The notes beneath the pieces are model-generated. The model did no database searches, had not been told where the DNA came from, and worked only from the letters and a program-made list of their open reading frames with translations. A DNA stretch of 64,000 nt from Pararobbsia alpina_A. GTDB lineage: Bacteria > Pseudomonadota > Gammaproteobacteria > Burkholderiales > Burkholderiaceae. Position 1 is the stretch's first letter. Every line of letters begins with the position of its first letter. Below are positions 8,973-18,356 of this stretch, in pieces. A program made the position numbers and the translations under genes. The stretch lies in NCBI RefSeq assembly GCF_965118125.1, contig NZ_OZ221288.1, positions 620,001 through 684,000 of the forward strand, written 5' to 3'.

Positions 8973-10415
8973 ATGACCGTTGATCAGATGCTCGACGAGG
9001 CCTTTGCCCATCACCAGGCTGGCCGCCTCGTCGAAGCCGAGAGTTTGTACCGCGACGCCTTTGAAGCCGATCCGCACCGCTGGGGCGCGTGTCTCAATCT
9101 GACCAAGATCCTGATGCTCACGGGAAGGCTCGAGCAGGCGCAACGATGGCTGCATTGGCGCCTCGAAGACACGTTCGAAGACGTCACCGCGCATCGGCAG
9201 CTCGGCTTTGCGTATGCGAGCGAGAACAAGCTCAACCAGGCCTTGCTGCATTTTCAGCGGGTCATCGACCTCGACCCTCGCGACGCGGGCGCGCATGAAA
9301 TCATTGCGCACCTGCTCAGGGGATTCGGGCGAGCCGAAGAGGCCAGGACCAACTTCGATCGCAGCGCCGCGCTACGCGACCCCGTGCAGGCCGGCTATGC
9401 GATGGGCGGCAAGCCGGAATTTCGCGTGCTGATGTTGTTCGCGCCCGGCGGAGGGAACACGCCGTATATCTACATGCTCCGCGTAGTTCACTACGACTGT
9501 CATGTGCTCAGCGTGGTACCCGGCGTCGACTACGACATCGAACAACTGCGCGCATCGACCGATGTCGTGTTCAACCTGATCGCCGATGTCGACTCTTCCG
9601 CAGAGCAGCTCGCCCATGTCGCGCCCTTGCTCGAGAAAATCGGCAAACCCGTGATCAATCATCCCGATGGCATCGCGATGACAGGGCGTGATTCGAACGC
9701 CGGACGACTCGCTCGCATTCACGATTGCGTGATGCCGATGACGATGCGCTATACGTCCGATGCGATGAACGAAGCCGTCCGGGAAGCCACGCGTGATCCG
9801 ATGGCGCCGCAATCGTTCGGCGACGCATCGCAGCGGTTCGGATTTCCCTTGCTGGTGCGCCGTGCGGGCACGCATGGCGGCGAAGACTTTGACAAGGTCG
9901 ACAACCCTCCTGCGCTGCAACGCTTCGTCGAGCAGACCCAGGCACCGCACTATTACGTGACCGAGTACGTCGACTACCGGTCACACGACGGCTACTTCCG
10001 CAAGTACCGTTTTATGTTCGTAGACGGAGAGATATTGCCCTACCACCTGGCAATCGATGACCAATGGAAGATTCATCACGCGACGACCGACATGGTGAAT
10101 CAGCAGTGGATGAAAGACGAAGAGAAGGCGTTTCTCGACGATCCGCACGCCGTGTTCGGCGAACGTCAGTACGCCGTGCTGCGGGCCATATGCGATTCGA
10201 TCCATCTCGACTACTGGGGTGTGGACTGCGGGATTGACCGGCAGGGACGCGTCGTCGTGTTCGAAGCGAACGCCACCATGCTCGTCCACACCCGGAACGA
10301 ACTCTTTCCGTACAAGCGCCCTGCCGTCACGCGCATCAAGCTCGCATTCGATGCGATGCTCGAACGCCGCGCAGCGCTGGCCCGGCTGATGCGCGGCGGG
10401 GCCGCGCACGCCTAG
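8973..10415 (+). CDS. TPR-repeat protein with a C-terminal ATP-grasp-like domain
   Basis: This 480-residue protein combines two parts. Residues 1-140 are tetratricopeptide repeats (AGRLVEAESLYRDAFEADP, then NKLNQALLHFQRVIDLDPRD). Residues 155-470 look like an ATP-grasp ligase: a pre-grasp region with KPVINHPDGIAMTGRD, a lysine-poor strand FPLLVRRAGTHGGEDF, the YVTEYVDYRSHDGYFRKYR strand and the metal-binding end GVDCGIDRQGRVVVFEANATM. ATP-grasp enzymes join a carboxylate to an amine or thiol. The substrate is unknown. No partner gene is adjacent: it converges on the cytochrome operon with two bases between the stop codons. Confidence 0.8.
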   Translation: MTVDQMLDEAFAHHQAGRLVEAESLYRDAFEADPHRWGACLNLTKILMLTGRLEQAQRWLHWRLEDTFEDVTAHRQLGFAYASENKLNQALLHFQRVIDLDPRDAGAHEIIAHLLRGFGRAEEARTNFDRSAALRDPVQAGYAMGGKPEFRVLMLFAPGGGNTPYIYMLRVVHYDCHVLSVVPGVDYDIEQLRASTDVVFNLIADVDSSAEQLAHVAPLLEKIGKPVINHPDGIAMTGRDSNAGRLARIHDCVMPMTMRYTSDAMNEAVREATRDPMAPQSFGDASQRFGFPLLVRRAGTHGGEDFDKVDNPPALQRFVEQTQAPHYYVTEYVDYRSHDGYFRKYRFMFVDGEILPYHLAIDDQWKIHHATTDMVNQQWMKDEEKAFLDDPHAVFGERQYAVLRAICDSIHLDYWGVDCGIDRQGRVVVFEANATMLVHTRNELFPYKRPAVTRIKLAFDAMLERRAALARLMRGGAAHA

Positions 10416-10417
10416 CG

Positions 10418-11218
10418 TTACTTCGCGCTCGCCGAGTAGTAGTTCGCGGCCGCCTCGATTTCATCGGGCGTCATGTTGCGCGCGACGTTGCGCATCTGCT
10501 CGCTGATGTCGTTGTGACGCGCGCCCGATGCGAATGCCTGCAACTGAGCCTTGATGTAGGCCGCCGGCAATCCGTTGAGCCAGGGGCTGCCGACCTTGGT
10601 GTCGAGCCCGCCATGGCACGACGCGCAAGGCGCGATATTGCGCATCGGCGCACCGGTCGCGACAATCTCCGGAACAACCACCTCTTCATGCACGCGCGCT
10701 GCGCTCGGCCGCGGCAGATACGCGTAGTACGCAGCGAGGTCGCGAATATCCTGGTCCGTCAGATTGACGACCATCGGACTCATGATCGCGTTGGTCCGCG
10801 CACCGGTCTTGAAGTCGTGCAGCTCCTTGTAGATCACCGACGGATACTGGCCTGCGAGGTTCGGCGAGTTGGCCTCGCTCATGCCGCGCTCGCCATGGCA
10901 CATCGTGCATTGAAGCGCGAGCGTCGCGCCACGCCCCACGGATTGCGCCGAGGCAGGCGGCACAGTCGAAGGCGTGAGTTCGACGGTGCTCGTCGTGTAG
11001 GTCGGCGTGACCGGGGCTTCGCTGCTGCTATACCAGCTTCGCGGCACCCCCGCGGCGCTGCAGATCGCATTCCAGACACCCTGGAATTGCGCATCGCGTT
11101 GCACCGACGGCAGCCAGATAAAGCCGATGACGAACGAAATCACGAAGATGACGATCGTCGCGCCGACACTGCGCGTGAACCACCGATTGCGCAGGGAAAA
11201 CAGCGGTTCCGTGCTCAT
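10418..11218 (-). CDS. Membrane-anchored diheme cytochrome c, last gene of the oxidase operon
   Basis: The 266-residue protein has an N-terminal membrane anchor (TIVIFVISFVIGFIWLP) and two c-type heme motifs, CTMCH near residue 106 and CASCH near 199, each in a cytochrome c fold with later Met ligands. Its ATG overlaps the oxidase subunit I stop by four bases. It probably delivers electrons to the CuA site of subunit II. It converges tail to tail with the TPR/ATP-grasp gene with almost no spacer. Confidence 0.88.
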   Translation of the reverse strand: MSTEPLFSLRNRWFTRSVGATIVIFVISFVIGFIWLPSVQRDAQFQGVWNAICSAAGVPRSWYSSSEAPVTPTYTTSTVELTPSTVPPASAQSVGRGATLALQCTMCHGERGMSEANSPNLAGQYPSVIYKELHDFKTGARTNAIMSPMVVNLTDQDIRDLAAYYAYLPRPSAARVHEEVVVPEIVATGAPMRNIAPCASCHGGLDTKVGSPWLNGLPAAYIKAQLQAFASGARHNDISEQMRNVARNMTPDEIEAAANYYSASAK

Positions 11219-12837
11219 CGCGGGCCTCCGATTCGAATCGCAGGCACCGACGTATCACTGCGAAACAGCAGTTGTCCGATGGGGTAGCCGTAGTTGACGA
11301 CCGTCAACGCGATCATCAGCGTAAGCCACAGCGCAAAGCTGTTCAGCGCGACCGGCAACGACGCAGACTCATGCACGGGCTTGGCGAACTGGAACGGCTC
11401 GATCTCGACACGCGGGCTGCGGTGCGCGCCGATCAGAATGATGAAGAACATCACCGCCGAGATCACCAGGATCACGCCACCGATCACGGAGAAGATCACC
11501 GATAGCGCCTGCGCGGCAATCTCGGGGTTCGTGTAGTCGTAGTACGCCATGCGCCGCGGCATGCCGAGAATACCGACCCAGTGCCACGGGAACGTCAGCA
11601 CGATCATGCCGATAAACCAGAGCCAGAGCTGCCAGCGCATGAGGCGGATATGCGTGATCGCGCGCCCTGTCAAATGCGGCCAGAGGTCATACGCGATCAC
11701 GAAATACATGATCACGATGGCGCCCGCGTAGATCAGGTGGAAGTGGCCCGTGATCCATTGCGTGTTGTGGATCGTCGAGTCGAGCTGGTAGCTCATGTTG
11801 ATGAGGCCGCCGGCTCCGCCAAACCCGAGCATGATGAACGAGAACGCGAGCGCGAGCATCGCCGGCCTGTCCCAGGGCAACGCCTTGACCCATCCGAACG
11901 CGCCCTTGCCGCCACGCAGACGCGAAGCGATTTCAGCCGACGCGCAAATCGTGAAGACGGTCAAGAAAGTCGGGACCGACACGAACGCGGTGAAGACGGA
12001 CTGCACGACCTTGAAACCCGAACCCACTTGCGGATCGGCGAACAGGTGGTGAATACCGATCGGCATCGAGACGACAAGGAACAGGATGAACGACACGCGC
12101 GCCATCGAATCGCTGTAGAGGCGTCCGCCGATTGCGCGAGGGATGATCGTATAGAACGCGATATAGGCCGGCATCAGCCAGAAGTACACGATCGCATGCA
12201 GCGTCCATGAGAAGAACACGCGTGCAAGCCCCGCATCGATCGTGTTCTTGAAACCCAGGGCGACCGGCAGGATCTGGAACAGCAGCTCGAGCGCCGCACC
12301 AACCGCCGTCCACCCCCACAGGTACGCGCCCGCAACCGTTGCGAACATGGCGAGCGGCACCGGCTTGCCCGGGTTGTCGCGCTTCCACGCATTCATGTTG
12401 ATGCTCATCAGCGCGACCCAGATCCACGACCCGACCACGACAAGCACGACGCCGATGTAATAGAACGCGTTGCCGACCATCGGCGGATAGAAGGTGTAGA
12501 GAACTGAGGCCAGGCCCATGGCGACGGGAATCACCGCCGTGATCGTACCGATCACAACGAGCCAGAAGCCGGCCCACGCCCACTTGCTGCCGACGAGCGG
12601 CCGCTTGAGTGCGAGTTCGCTGACTGCGTAGCCGAAGCCCATTGCAATCAGCGTCGGGAACACATAGCCCATCGCGGTGCCGTGTCCCGTTACCGAGCGA
12701 TAGTAGATCTCCGGGTCGTGCAGCCACGGATGCAACGGGCTGCGAATGAACATCTGCCATGCACCAAGCAGCAATGCGAGACCGAATGACGCAAAGCCCA
12801 CCCAGAAGTGCGAGAGTACGAGTCGCTTATTGAACAC
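11215..12837 (-). CDS. Cytochrome c oxidase subunit I, ba3-like (type B)
   Basis: The 540-residue catalytic subunit of a heme-copper oxygen reductase has about 13-14 membrane helices. Ligands are in place: the CuB histidine followed three residues later by tyrosine in WTLHAIVYFWLMPAY, the CuB pair in GIHHLFADP, and both hemes' histidines in ITGHFHLIYAG. The H-x3-Y pattern and lack of the usual HPEV motif place it with ba3/type B oxidases, which have high oxygen affinity. The start is GTG at 12837, with GGAGG seven bases upstream inside the subunit II gene. The genes overlap by 11 bases. Confidence 0.93.
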   Translation of the reverse strand: MFNKRLVLSHFWVGFASFGLALLLGAWQMFIRSPLHPWLHDPEIYYRSVTGHGTAMGYVFPTLIAMGFGYAVSELALKRPLVGSKWAWAGFWLVVIGTITAVIPVAMGLASVLYTFYPPMVGNAFYYIGVVLVVVGSWIWVALMSINMNAWKRDNPGKPVPLAMFATVAGAYLWGWTAVGAALELLFQILPVALGFKNTIDAGLARVFFSWTLHAIVYFWLMPAYIAFYTIIPRAIGGRLYSDSMARVSFILFLVVSMPIGIHHLFADPQVGSGFKVVQSVFTAFVSVPTFLTVFTICASAEIASRLRGGKGAFGWVKALPWDRPAMLALAFSFIMLGFGGAGGLINMSYQLDSTIHNTQWITGHFHLIYAGAIVIMYFVIAYDLWPHLTGRAITHIRLMRWQLWLWFIGMIVLTFPWHWVGILGMPRRMAYYDYTNPEIAAQALSVIFSVIGGVILVISAVMFFIILIGAHRSPRVEIEPFQFAKPVHESASLPVALNSFALWLTLMIALTVVNYGYPIGQLLFRSDTSVPAIRIGGPR

Positions 12838-13390
12838 AGCTGAGCCTCCGCGTATTGGCTGCCATCTTTGCAAAGGCATCCTTGTCGATGACTTTGACGT
12901 GCGCCCACATGCCTTCGTGGCCGACGCCGCAAAACTCATGGCAAGGCATCAGGTGATCGCCGGGCTGCTCGAACGTCGTATGGAACGTCGACACGTACCC
13001 GGGTTCGATCATCGAATTGATATTGGTGTTGGTAATCAGAAAACCGTGCACAACGTCGGCGCTCGTCGCGCGGAACGTGATCGGCGTATTCGCTGGCACG
13101 AGCAGGCACTGCGGCGTGAACGAATACTGTTGCGCGATCAGGCGCACGGTCACCGAGCCGTCCGACTCCGCCGCCGTGCCGAGATTGCTTTCGACGAATT
13201 CTCCGGAGATATGGAGCTTGAGCGGGTCGATGGTCTCGACGCGCGACGGCGGCATCATGGCCCAATGCAGGCCGGTGAAGACCACCATCGCAATCAGCAC
13301 GATGACGATGCCGAGCACGAGCATTGCCCAGCGCCGCTCGACGCGTTCGGCGACGCTTGCGCTCTCCGACGAATGAGGTACCTGATTCAT
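12827..13390 (-). CDS. Cytochrome c oxidase subunit II with CuA site
   Basis: This 187-residue protein has one N-terminal membrane helix (LVLGIVIVLIAMVVFTGLHW) and a short cupredoxin domain. The CuA ligands are complete: the His in VVHGF, then CHEFCGVGHEGM carrying both Cys, the second His and the Met. It accepts electrons from the operon's cytochromes c and passes them to subunit I. The single helix and short length fit the ba3 class rather than mitochondrial-type subunit II. Confidence 0.93.
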   Translation of the reverse strand: MNQVPHSSESASVAERVERRWAMLVLGIVIVLIAMVVFTGLHWAMMPPSRVETIDPLKLHISGEFVESNLGTAAESDGSVTVRLIAQQYSFTPQCLLVPANTPITFRATSADVVHGFLITNTNINSMIEPGYVSTFHTTFEQPGDHLMPCHEFCGVGHEGMWAHVKVIDKDAFAKMAANTRRLSCVQ

Positions 13391-13407
13391 GAGGTGAGGT
13401 TCCGGCT

Positions 13408-13593
13408 TTATTGAATGACGCCTCGGGGCAAGAACACCCAGAAGTAAAACGCAAACCAGAGCGCGATGACGACAGCGGTCGCCACACCCGCGACGGCAAT
13501 CGCACCGCGCGGTCCGCTGCGCACGATCTCGTCGACGGCGTCGTCGTCATGCTCGTCGACCGGCGACGATCGCGTTGAAGAAGGGTCGGTCAT
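13408..13593 (-). CDS. Small single-helix subunit (subunit IIa-like) of the oxidase
   Basis: The 61-residue protein has an acidic N-terminus and one membrane helix near its C-terminus (AIAVAGVATAVVIALWFAFY). It lies immediately upstream of subunit II. Ba3 oxidases contain a one-helix subunit IIa, so this is the probable counterpart. The SD sequence is weak. The frame continues upstream to 13791, but that part is repetitive and unlikely to be translated. Confidence 0.7.
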   Translation of the reverse strand: MTDPSSTRSSPVDEHDDDAVDEIVRSGPRGAIAVAGVATAVVIALWFAFYFWVFLPRGVIQ

Positions 13594-13791
13594 GTCGATA
13601 GTCCCGAATGTGTCGATGGTCTCGATGGTCTCGAATGTTGCGATGATCGTGCTGGCCTGGCGGGTCTCGATCGCCGGATCGGTGTCGTGAAGCGCGGCCC
13701 GTCGAAAGCATTGCCGTAAGCCACGGTCTGCTTGCCCGGGGCTATCGGCGCTATCGTCGACTCCGTTATCGACGCCGGCCAGGCCACACAA

Positions 13792-15243
13792 TCAGTTCAG
13801 CGGTGCAGCTCGCAGGGCATTCGCCTCCTGCGGTGTCACGGGCATGCCGTGGTTGCCCCAGGCCGTGCGGATATACGTCACGACCGCAGCAACCTCGACG
13901 TCCGAGAGGTTCTGCCCGAACGGCGGCATGCCATACGGCATCGGATTCTTGGCTGTTCCAGGCGCATAGCCGCCGTTGAGCACCATGCGAATCGGGTTCA
14001 CCGCCGACGTCATCTGGATCGACTGGTTGTTGGCGAGCGGCGGGAAGTGCGGCAGCTTGCCCTTGCCCTCGGCACCGTGACAGATCGCGCACTGCGCCTC
14101 ATAGATCTTCTTGCCGAGCGGGAAAAGCGTGGTCTTCTGTTCCGCTGCGGCGGCAGTCGGTTCAGGTGGCGAACCGGCACGCGAAGGCAGTGACTTCAAA
14201 TAGACGGACATCGCGCGGATATCGTCGTCGGTCAGATATTGCAGACTGTCATGGACGACCTGCGCCATCGGGCCATAGACCGCGCCGCGGTTCGACACAC
14301 CTGTCTGCAGCAACGCGTCGATGTCTTCGACGCTCCAGTCGCCGAGGCCTGCTTCCTTGTTCGAGGTCAGCGATGGCGCGTACCAGTTCTGCATCGGGAT
14401 CAGGCCGCCTTCAAAGGCCTTCGACGCCGAGCTGCCGCCCAGCGCATTGATCGAGGTGTGGCACAACGTGCAGTGACCGAGGCCTTCGACAAGATAGGCG
14501 CCTCGATTCCACTCGACCGACATCGTCGGGTCAGGCTTGTACTCGCCTTCCTTGAAATACAACGTGCGCCATCCGAGCAGCAGTGAGCGCTGGTTGTACG
14601 GGAAGCGCATTTCGTGCGGACGGCTCGGCTGCCGGACATCCGGCGTCGACTTGAGGAACGCGAAGATCGCATCGGAGTCGGCACGCGTGACCTTTGTGTA
14701 CGTACCGAACGGCATGGCCGGATAAAGCAGCTGACCGTCGCGCGACTTGCCGGTGTGCAGCATCCGGTAGAACTCGTCGGACGTCCACGCGCCGATACCG
14801 TATTGATGGCTCGACGAGATATTGGGCGTGAAAAGCGTACCGAACGGCGTTTCCATTGCCAGGCCACCGCCGAACTCCTTGCCGCCCGGCGCGGTATGGC
14901 AAGCGATACAGTCGCCGGCGCGCGCGAGATATTCGCCTCGTTTGAGCACATCGGGATCGGTCGACGGCGCAGCGGTCGTCTTCGCGGGTGCCTTCTCGAT
15001 TTTTTCAGGTTTGGTCACGCTTTGCGCGAAGGCAGCAGAAGCGCCGAGCCCACATAACCCGAAGCATACGAAGACAAGTGCGATGCGCGACATGGCCCCT
15101 GTGGCCTTCGACACCGTCCGTGCCCTGGAAAATGCAGCCATCGTGCTTGCCTTGCGCGCCCAATGTGTCGCGTTTGTCGCGTTGTTTGTCGTTGTTGCCG
15201 CTGTGACCGTTCGTCCGGTCTTTGTATTGCGGAGATATGTCAT
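13792..15243 (-). CDS. Periplasmic triheme cytochrome c
   Basis: The 483-residue protein has three CxxCH heme motifs (CIACH, CTLCH, CAICH) in three consecutive cytochrome c domains, as in the cytochrome subunits of membrane-bound alcohol and sugar-acid dehydrogenases. The start at 15243 has GGAG seven bases upstream and gives about 50 basic, Thr-rich residues before the signal sequence. A second start at 15093 (MSRIALVFVC) begins exactly at the signal peptide and may be the true one. It follows the diheme cytochrome by 13 bases. No dehydrogenase subunit is encoded nearby, so it likely serves the oxidase. Confidence 0.85.
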   Translation of the reverse strand: MTYLRNTKTGRTVTAATTTNNATNATHWARKASTMAAFSRARTVSKATGAMSRIALVFVCFGLCGLGASAAFAQSVTKPEKIEKAPAKTTAAPSTDPDVLKRGEYLARAGDCIACHTAPGGKEFGGGLAMETPFGTLFTPNISSSHQYGIGAWTSDEFYRMLHTGKSRDGQLLYPAMPFGTYTKVTRADSDAIFAFLKSTPDVRQPSRPHEMRFPYNQRSLLLGWRTLYFKEGEYKPDPTMSVEWNRGAYLVEGLGHCTLCHTSINALGGSSASKAFEGGLIPMQNWYAPSLTSNKEAGLGDWSVEDIDALLQTGVSNRGAVYGPMAQVVHDSLQYLTDDDIRAMSVYLKSLPSRAGSPPEPTAAAAEQKTTLFPLGKKIYEAQCAICHGAEGKGKLPHFPPLANNQSIQMTSAVNPIRMVLNGGYAPGTAKNPMPYGMPPFGQNLSDVEVAAVVTYIRTAWGNHGMPVTPQEANALRAAPLN

Positions 15244-15256
15244 TGCCGGTCTCCGT

Positions 15257-16024
15257 CTAATTCGGTTGACTGCTGCAGGCGAGCGGCATCTTGAGCGAGC
15301 CCTTCGCAACAGGAGACGGGTCGGCGGGCACAGGCACCGTCGCGAGGTAGGCGGCCACCGCAGTGATGTCCTTTTCGGTCATGCGCGTGGTCATCGTGTG
15401 CATGCAATCGGGTTGGGCCGTGCTGCGCGTGCCATATCGCCATGCGCCAAGCTGCGCGCTGATGTAATCGGCATGGAGTCCGACGAGCCCCGGTATCGCG
15501 GGGTTCATGCCGGTCAGCGCGCCGCCATGACAACTCACGCACGCGGGAATCTTGCGAGACGGGTCGCCATGCGTCACGAGTTGCTGGCCGAAGCTGAGCG
15601 TTTGCGCGTCGACGCGCGGGATTTCCGGTTCGCGCGCGGGCGGACGTTGTTGGGAGAAGTAATCGGCGATCTGCTGCAAATACGCATCGGGCATATACGC
15701 GAGCAGATAATTCATCGGGGGGTATTTGCGCCGGCCGTCGCGAAACGCGAGCAACTGGTTATACAGATAGCCCGAGGGCTTGCCGGCGAGCCTCGGGAAG
15801 TAATCGTTGTCGGTGCCCTGCCCCTGGCCGCCATGGCATGCGGCACAGCCCATGACACGGGCTTCCATCGTGTCGGGTGCGCGTTCGGGCGCGGCTTCAT
15901 CGGCATGCGCTGCAACGCTTGCACACGCAAGCCATGCAAGCCCGGCGACGTACGCCACGCGTGCAACGTGTGCCACCCTTGCGACCCGCGCGCCTTTGGC
16001 GCGCACGCTGTAGCGATTCACCAC
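15257..16024 (-). CDS. Periplasmic diheme cytochrome c, first gene of the oxidase operon
   Basis: A 255-residue protein has a signal sequence ending ASVAAHA and two heme motifs, CAACH and CVSCH, spaced as in cytochrome c4. The start is GTG at 16024 with AAGGAG seven bases upstream. A second GTG follows immediately. The signal region has an unusual repeated RVA(H/R/Y)VA pattern. It opens the operon whose order is cyt c4-like, triheme cyt c, subunit IIa, II, I, anchored diheme cyt c. Confidence 0.85.
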   Translation of the reverse strand: MVNRYSVRAKGARVARVAHVARVAYVAGLAWLACASVAAHADEAAPERAPDTMEARVMGCAACHGGQGQGTDNDYFPRLAGKPSGYLYNQLLAFRDGRRKYPPMNYLLAYMPDAYLQQIADYFSQQRPPAREPEIPRVDAQTLSFGQQLVTHGDPSRKIPACVSCHGGALTGMNPAIPGLVGLHADYISAQLGAWRYGTRSTAQPDCMHTMTTRMTEKDITAVAAYLATVPVPADPSPVAKGSLKMPLACSSQPN

Positions 16025-16614
16025 CCCGATTCTCCTTAGTGTGCTGCACGATGCTTCTGGCTGGACATCGTGCTCGACCCGTGCGCCGTACACGACACCA
16101 CGCCACCACGACATGACAGGCCGATTTATTCTTCTATGGTCTGCCGTTCAAGCTTTTGATCTAGCGCAAGCGTGCGCGAAATGAGACGCGCAACGCGCAT
16201 GGCTCTTGCAGGCAATACCCATCACATGCTCTGCCTCACACTGCAAAGCGACGCACCTGCGCTTCGAAAAATCATTAAAAGCTTATCGAGTGTAAATCGT
16301 TCGTTTTGAGTCGGCAGAACGGCGCGGGTCGTCGGTTGGGAATTCGTTTGCACTCTAACTAATAATCGGTTAGCACAAAAAGCAAGTGCGTCAGGCAGAC
16401 CAGCGCTGCATGACGCACATATGACGCGACCACAACTTGCATCCGTGATCGCGTCGAAACCCAAAGGACCTTGATGTTTGCCCGATAGCCCTGATCGATA
16501 GTTTTTGCGATCTTTGTTGTCGTTGCGATCTTTGCGATCCTTGCTGTCGCTGCTCTCGCTGATTTCTTTACGGTCCTTCGGTCAAAGGGTCATCAATGAT
16601 TCATTGTGAATTCT
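16025..16614. other. Long non-coding region between emrB and the cytochrome operon
   Basis: About 590 bases contain no convincing gene. A short frame at 16222-16464 lacks coding character. The region includes A/T-rich DNA near 16270-16380 with a palindrome at 16355-16373, and degenerate GCGATCTTTG-like direct repeats at about 16500-16560. The oxidase operon promoter must lie here. Confidence 0.5.
16355..16373. promoter_or_regulatory. Near-perfect palindrome upstream of the oxidase operon
   Basis: The 19-base site reads CTAACTAATAATCGGTTAG: the outer five bases on each side are complementary, as are inner positions around the centre, with two mismatched pairs. Its size and symmetry fit a dimeric repressor such as TetR. 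The binding protein is unknown, and it lies about 330 bases before the first oxidase gene. Confidence 0.4.
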
Positions 16615-18177
16615 TCAATGCCCCCCAGCCGCAGCGGCCTGCGCGGCACCGCTCTTGGATGGCTTGGTCAGCCAGATCAACGGAATGATCATGATGAAGA
16701 TGACCGCTGACAGCCAGAAGATATCGTTGAGCCCCAGCATCGCGGCTTGCGTATTAGCTGACGCCTCAAAAAATGCGAGTGCCTTGTCGGGGCTCGCATG
16801 GAGCAACGTCTGCACGCCATGCATCGAATCGACAAAGGTCGGATTGTTGACACTCGCCTGCTCCATCAATTGCGAATGATGGAGGATCGTCCGGTTATTC
16901 CAGCCGGTGCCCGCGAGCGATGTGCCGACAGCGCCGACAAACACACGCACAAAGTTCGACAGCCCCGCCGCTGCCGGTATTTTCTCGGGCGGTAGCCCCG
17001 ACAAGATAATGGCCGTCAACGGCACGAAGAAGAACGCGGTCGGTATACCTTGAAGGAGCGTCGGCAACACCAACGTGTATGTATCGACACCGGTCGTATA
17101 GTTCGAGCGCAAAAAGAAGACCCCTGCAAACCCAAGGAACGCCAGCGTCGCAAGCACTCGCAAGTCGAGCTTCGCCATGAACTTGCCCATGAACGGCGCG
17201 AGCACGACGGCAAACACACCAAGCGGCGCGGTCACGAAGCCAGCATCGACCGAGCGGTAGCCGAGATATTCCTGCATCCACTGCGGCAGGATCACGAGGT
17301 TCGCGAAGAACACGCCGTACGCGACAGAGATCGCGATCGTTCCCCCCGCGAAATTGCGCTGACTGAAGAGCTTCACGTCAACGATCGGGCTCTTCTCCGT
17401 GAATTCCCAGATCACAAAGAATGCGAATCCGACCACCGCAACGATGGTCAACGTGATGATCACCGACGAGTTGAACCAGTCGAGGTCCTTACCCTTGTCG
17501 AGCATGATCTGCAACGCACCCACCCAGACGATCAAGGCGCCGAGTCCGATCTTGTCGATCGGCAGCTTGCGCGACGGTGTCTCGCGGTGACGATAGAGCG
17601 CCCACGTCACGCCGGCCGCAAACAGACCCACGGGAATATTGATGTAGAAGATCCACGTCCAGCTATAGCTGTCCGTGATCCAGCCGCCAAGCGCCGGTCC
17701 TGCGATCGGCCCCACCGTCGCGGTCATGGCCCACAAGGACAATGCGGTCGAGCTCTTCTCTTTCGGATACGAGCTCAGCAGCAGCGACTGCGACAACGGC
17801 GTCAGCGGCCCCGCGACGGCGCCCTGCAGAATACGTGCCGCGAGCAGCATGGGCAGCGACGTGGCCATGCCGCACAACCACGACGACAGCACGAACAACA
17901 GGATCGACGCGACGAAGAGTTTGACCTGCCCCACACGCTGCGTGAGCCAGCCCGTCAATGGAATCGAAATCGCGTTGGCCGCGGCGAACAGCGTGATAAC
18001 CCAGGTGCCCTCGTCGACGGACACGCCGAGGTTGCCGGCGATGGTCGGCACCGCGACGTTGGCGATCGACGAGTCGAGCACATTCATAAAAGTTGCCAGC
18101 GCGACAGCGACGGTGCCGAGCGCAAGCTTTCCGCCTGTGAGCGGCGGGAGTGCGGCGGGTTGCGGTGATGAGCTCAT
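16615..18177 (-). CDS. emrB: EmrB-type DHA2 multidrug transporter (14-helix MFS)
   Basis: The 520-residue inner-membrane proton-drug antiporter has about 14 helices and the DHA2 signatures: FMNVLDSSIANVAVPTIAGNLG in the first helix, WVITLFAAANAISIPLTGWL, and the motif C region GPIAGPALGGWI. It is the expected partner of EmrA and the NodT channel but lies 8.5 kb from emrA, beyond the cytochrome operon. Operator-like repeats matching the marR site lie 56-71 and 180-205 bases upstream of its ATG, so the same MarR probably controls it. Confidence 0.93.
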   Translation of the reverse strand: MSSSPQPAALPPLTGGKLALGTVAVALATFMNVLDSSIANVAVPTIAGNLGVSVDEGTWVITLFAAANAISIPLTGWLTQRVGQVKLFVASILLFVLSSWLCGMATSLPMLLAARILQGAVAGPLTPLSQSLLLSSYPKEKSSTALSLWAMTATVGPIAGPALGGWITDSYSWTWIFYINIPVGLFAAGVTWALYRHRETPSRKLPIDKIGLGALIVWVGALQIMLDKGKDLDWFNSSVIITLTIVAVVGFAFFVIWEFTEKSPIVDVKLFSQRNFAGGTIAISVAYGVFFANLVILPQWMQEYLGYRSVDAGFVTAPLGVFAVVLAPFMGKFMAKLDLRVLATLAFLGFAGVFFLRSNYTTGVDTYTLVLPTLLQGIPTAFFFVPLTAIILSGLPPEKIPAAAGLSNFVRVFVGAVGTSLAGTGWNNRTILHHSQLMEQASVNNPTFVDSMHGVQTLLHASPDKALAFFEASANTQAAMLGLNDIFWLSAVIFIMIIPLIWLTKPSKSGAAQAAAAGGH

Positions 18178-18232
18178 GTCGGGTCCATGGGTTAGGTCGC
18201 CGTGCTGCGTTTGTCATGCTTTCGATCGATAA

Positions 18233-18248
18233 ATCTGACTTGTCAGAT
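18233..18248. promoter_or_regulatory. MarR operator-like repeat before emrB (site C)
   Basis: ATCTGA-CTTG-TCAGAT is a perfect 6-base inverted repeat with the same 4-base spacer as the marR site. It lies 56 bases upstream of the emrB ATG. Confidence 0.7.
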
Positions 18249-18356
18249 GTAGCGGCGAAAAAAAATGCGCCGGCATTGGCACATCGTTTTGCGTGGGCAA
18301 GCATGACGAACGCAGTCGTCAACACGAAGGCTCGGGCAGAGCCTCAATTGACGCGA

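Noticed and set aside
13594..13791. An N-terminal extension of the small oxidase subunit
   Set aside because: The frame stays open but is made of Thr/Ile/Glu repeats from GTCTCGAT-like words, and would not match the one-helix subunit.
16222..16464. An 80-codon minus-strand frame in the gap before the oxidase operon
   Set aside because: No SD sequence or coherent composition, and it crosses the palindrome and A/T-rich promoter-like DNA.
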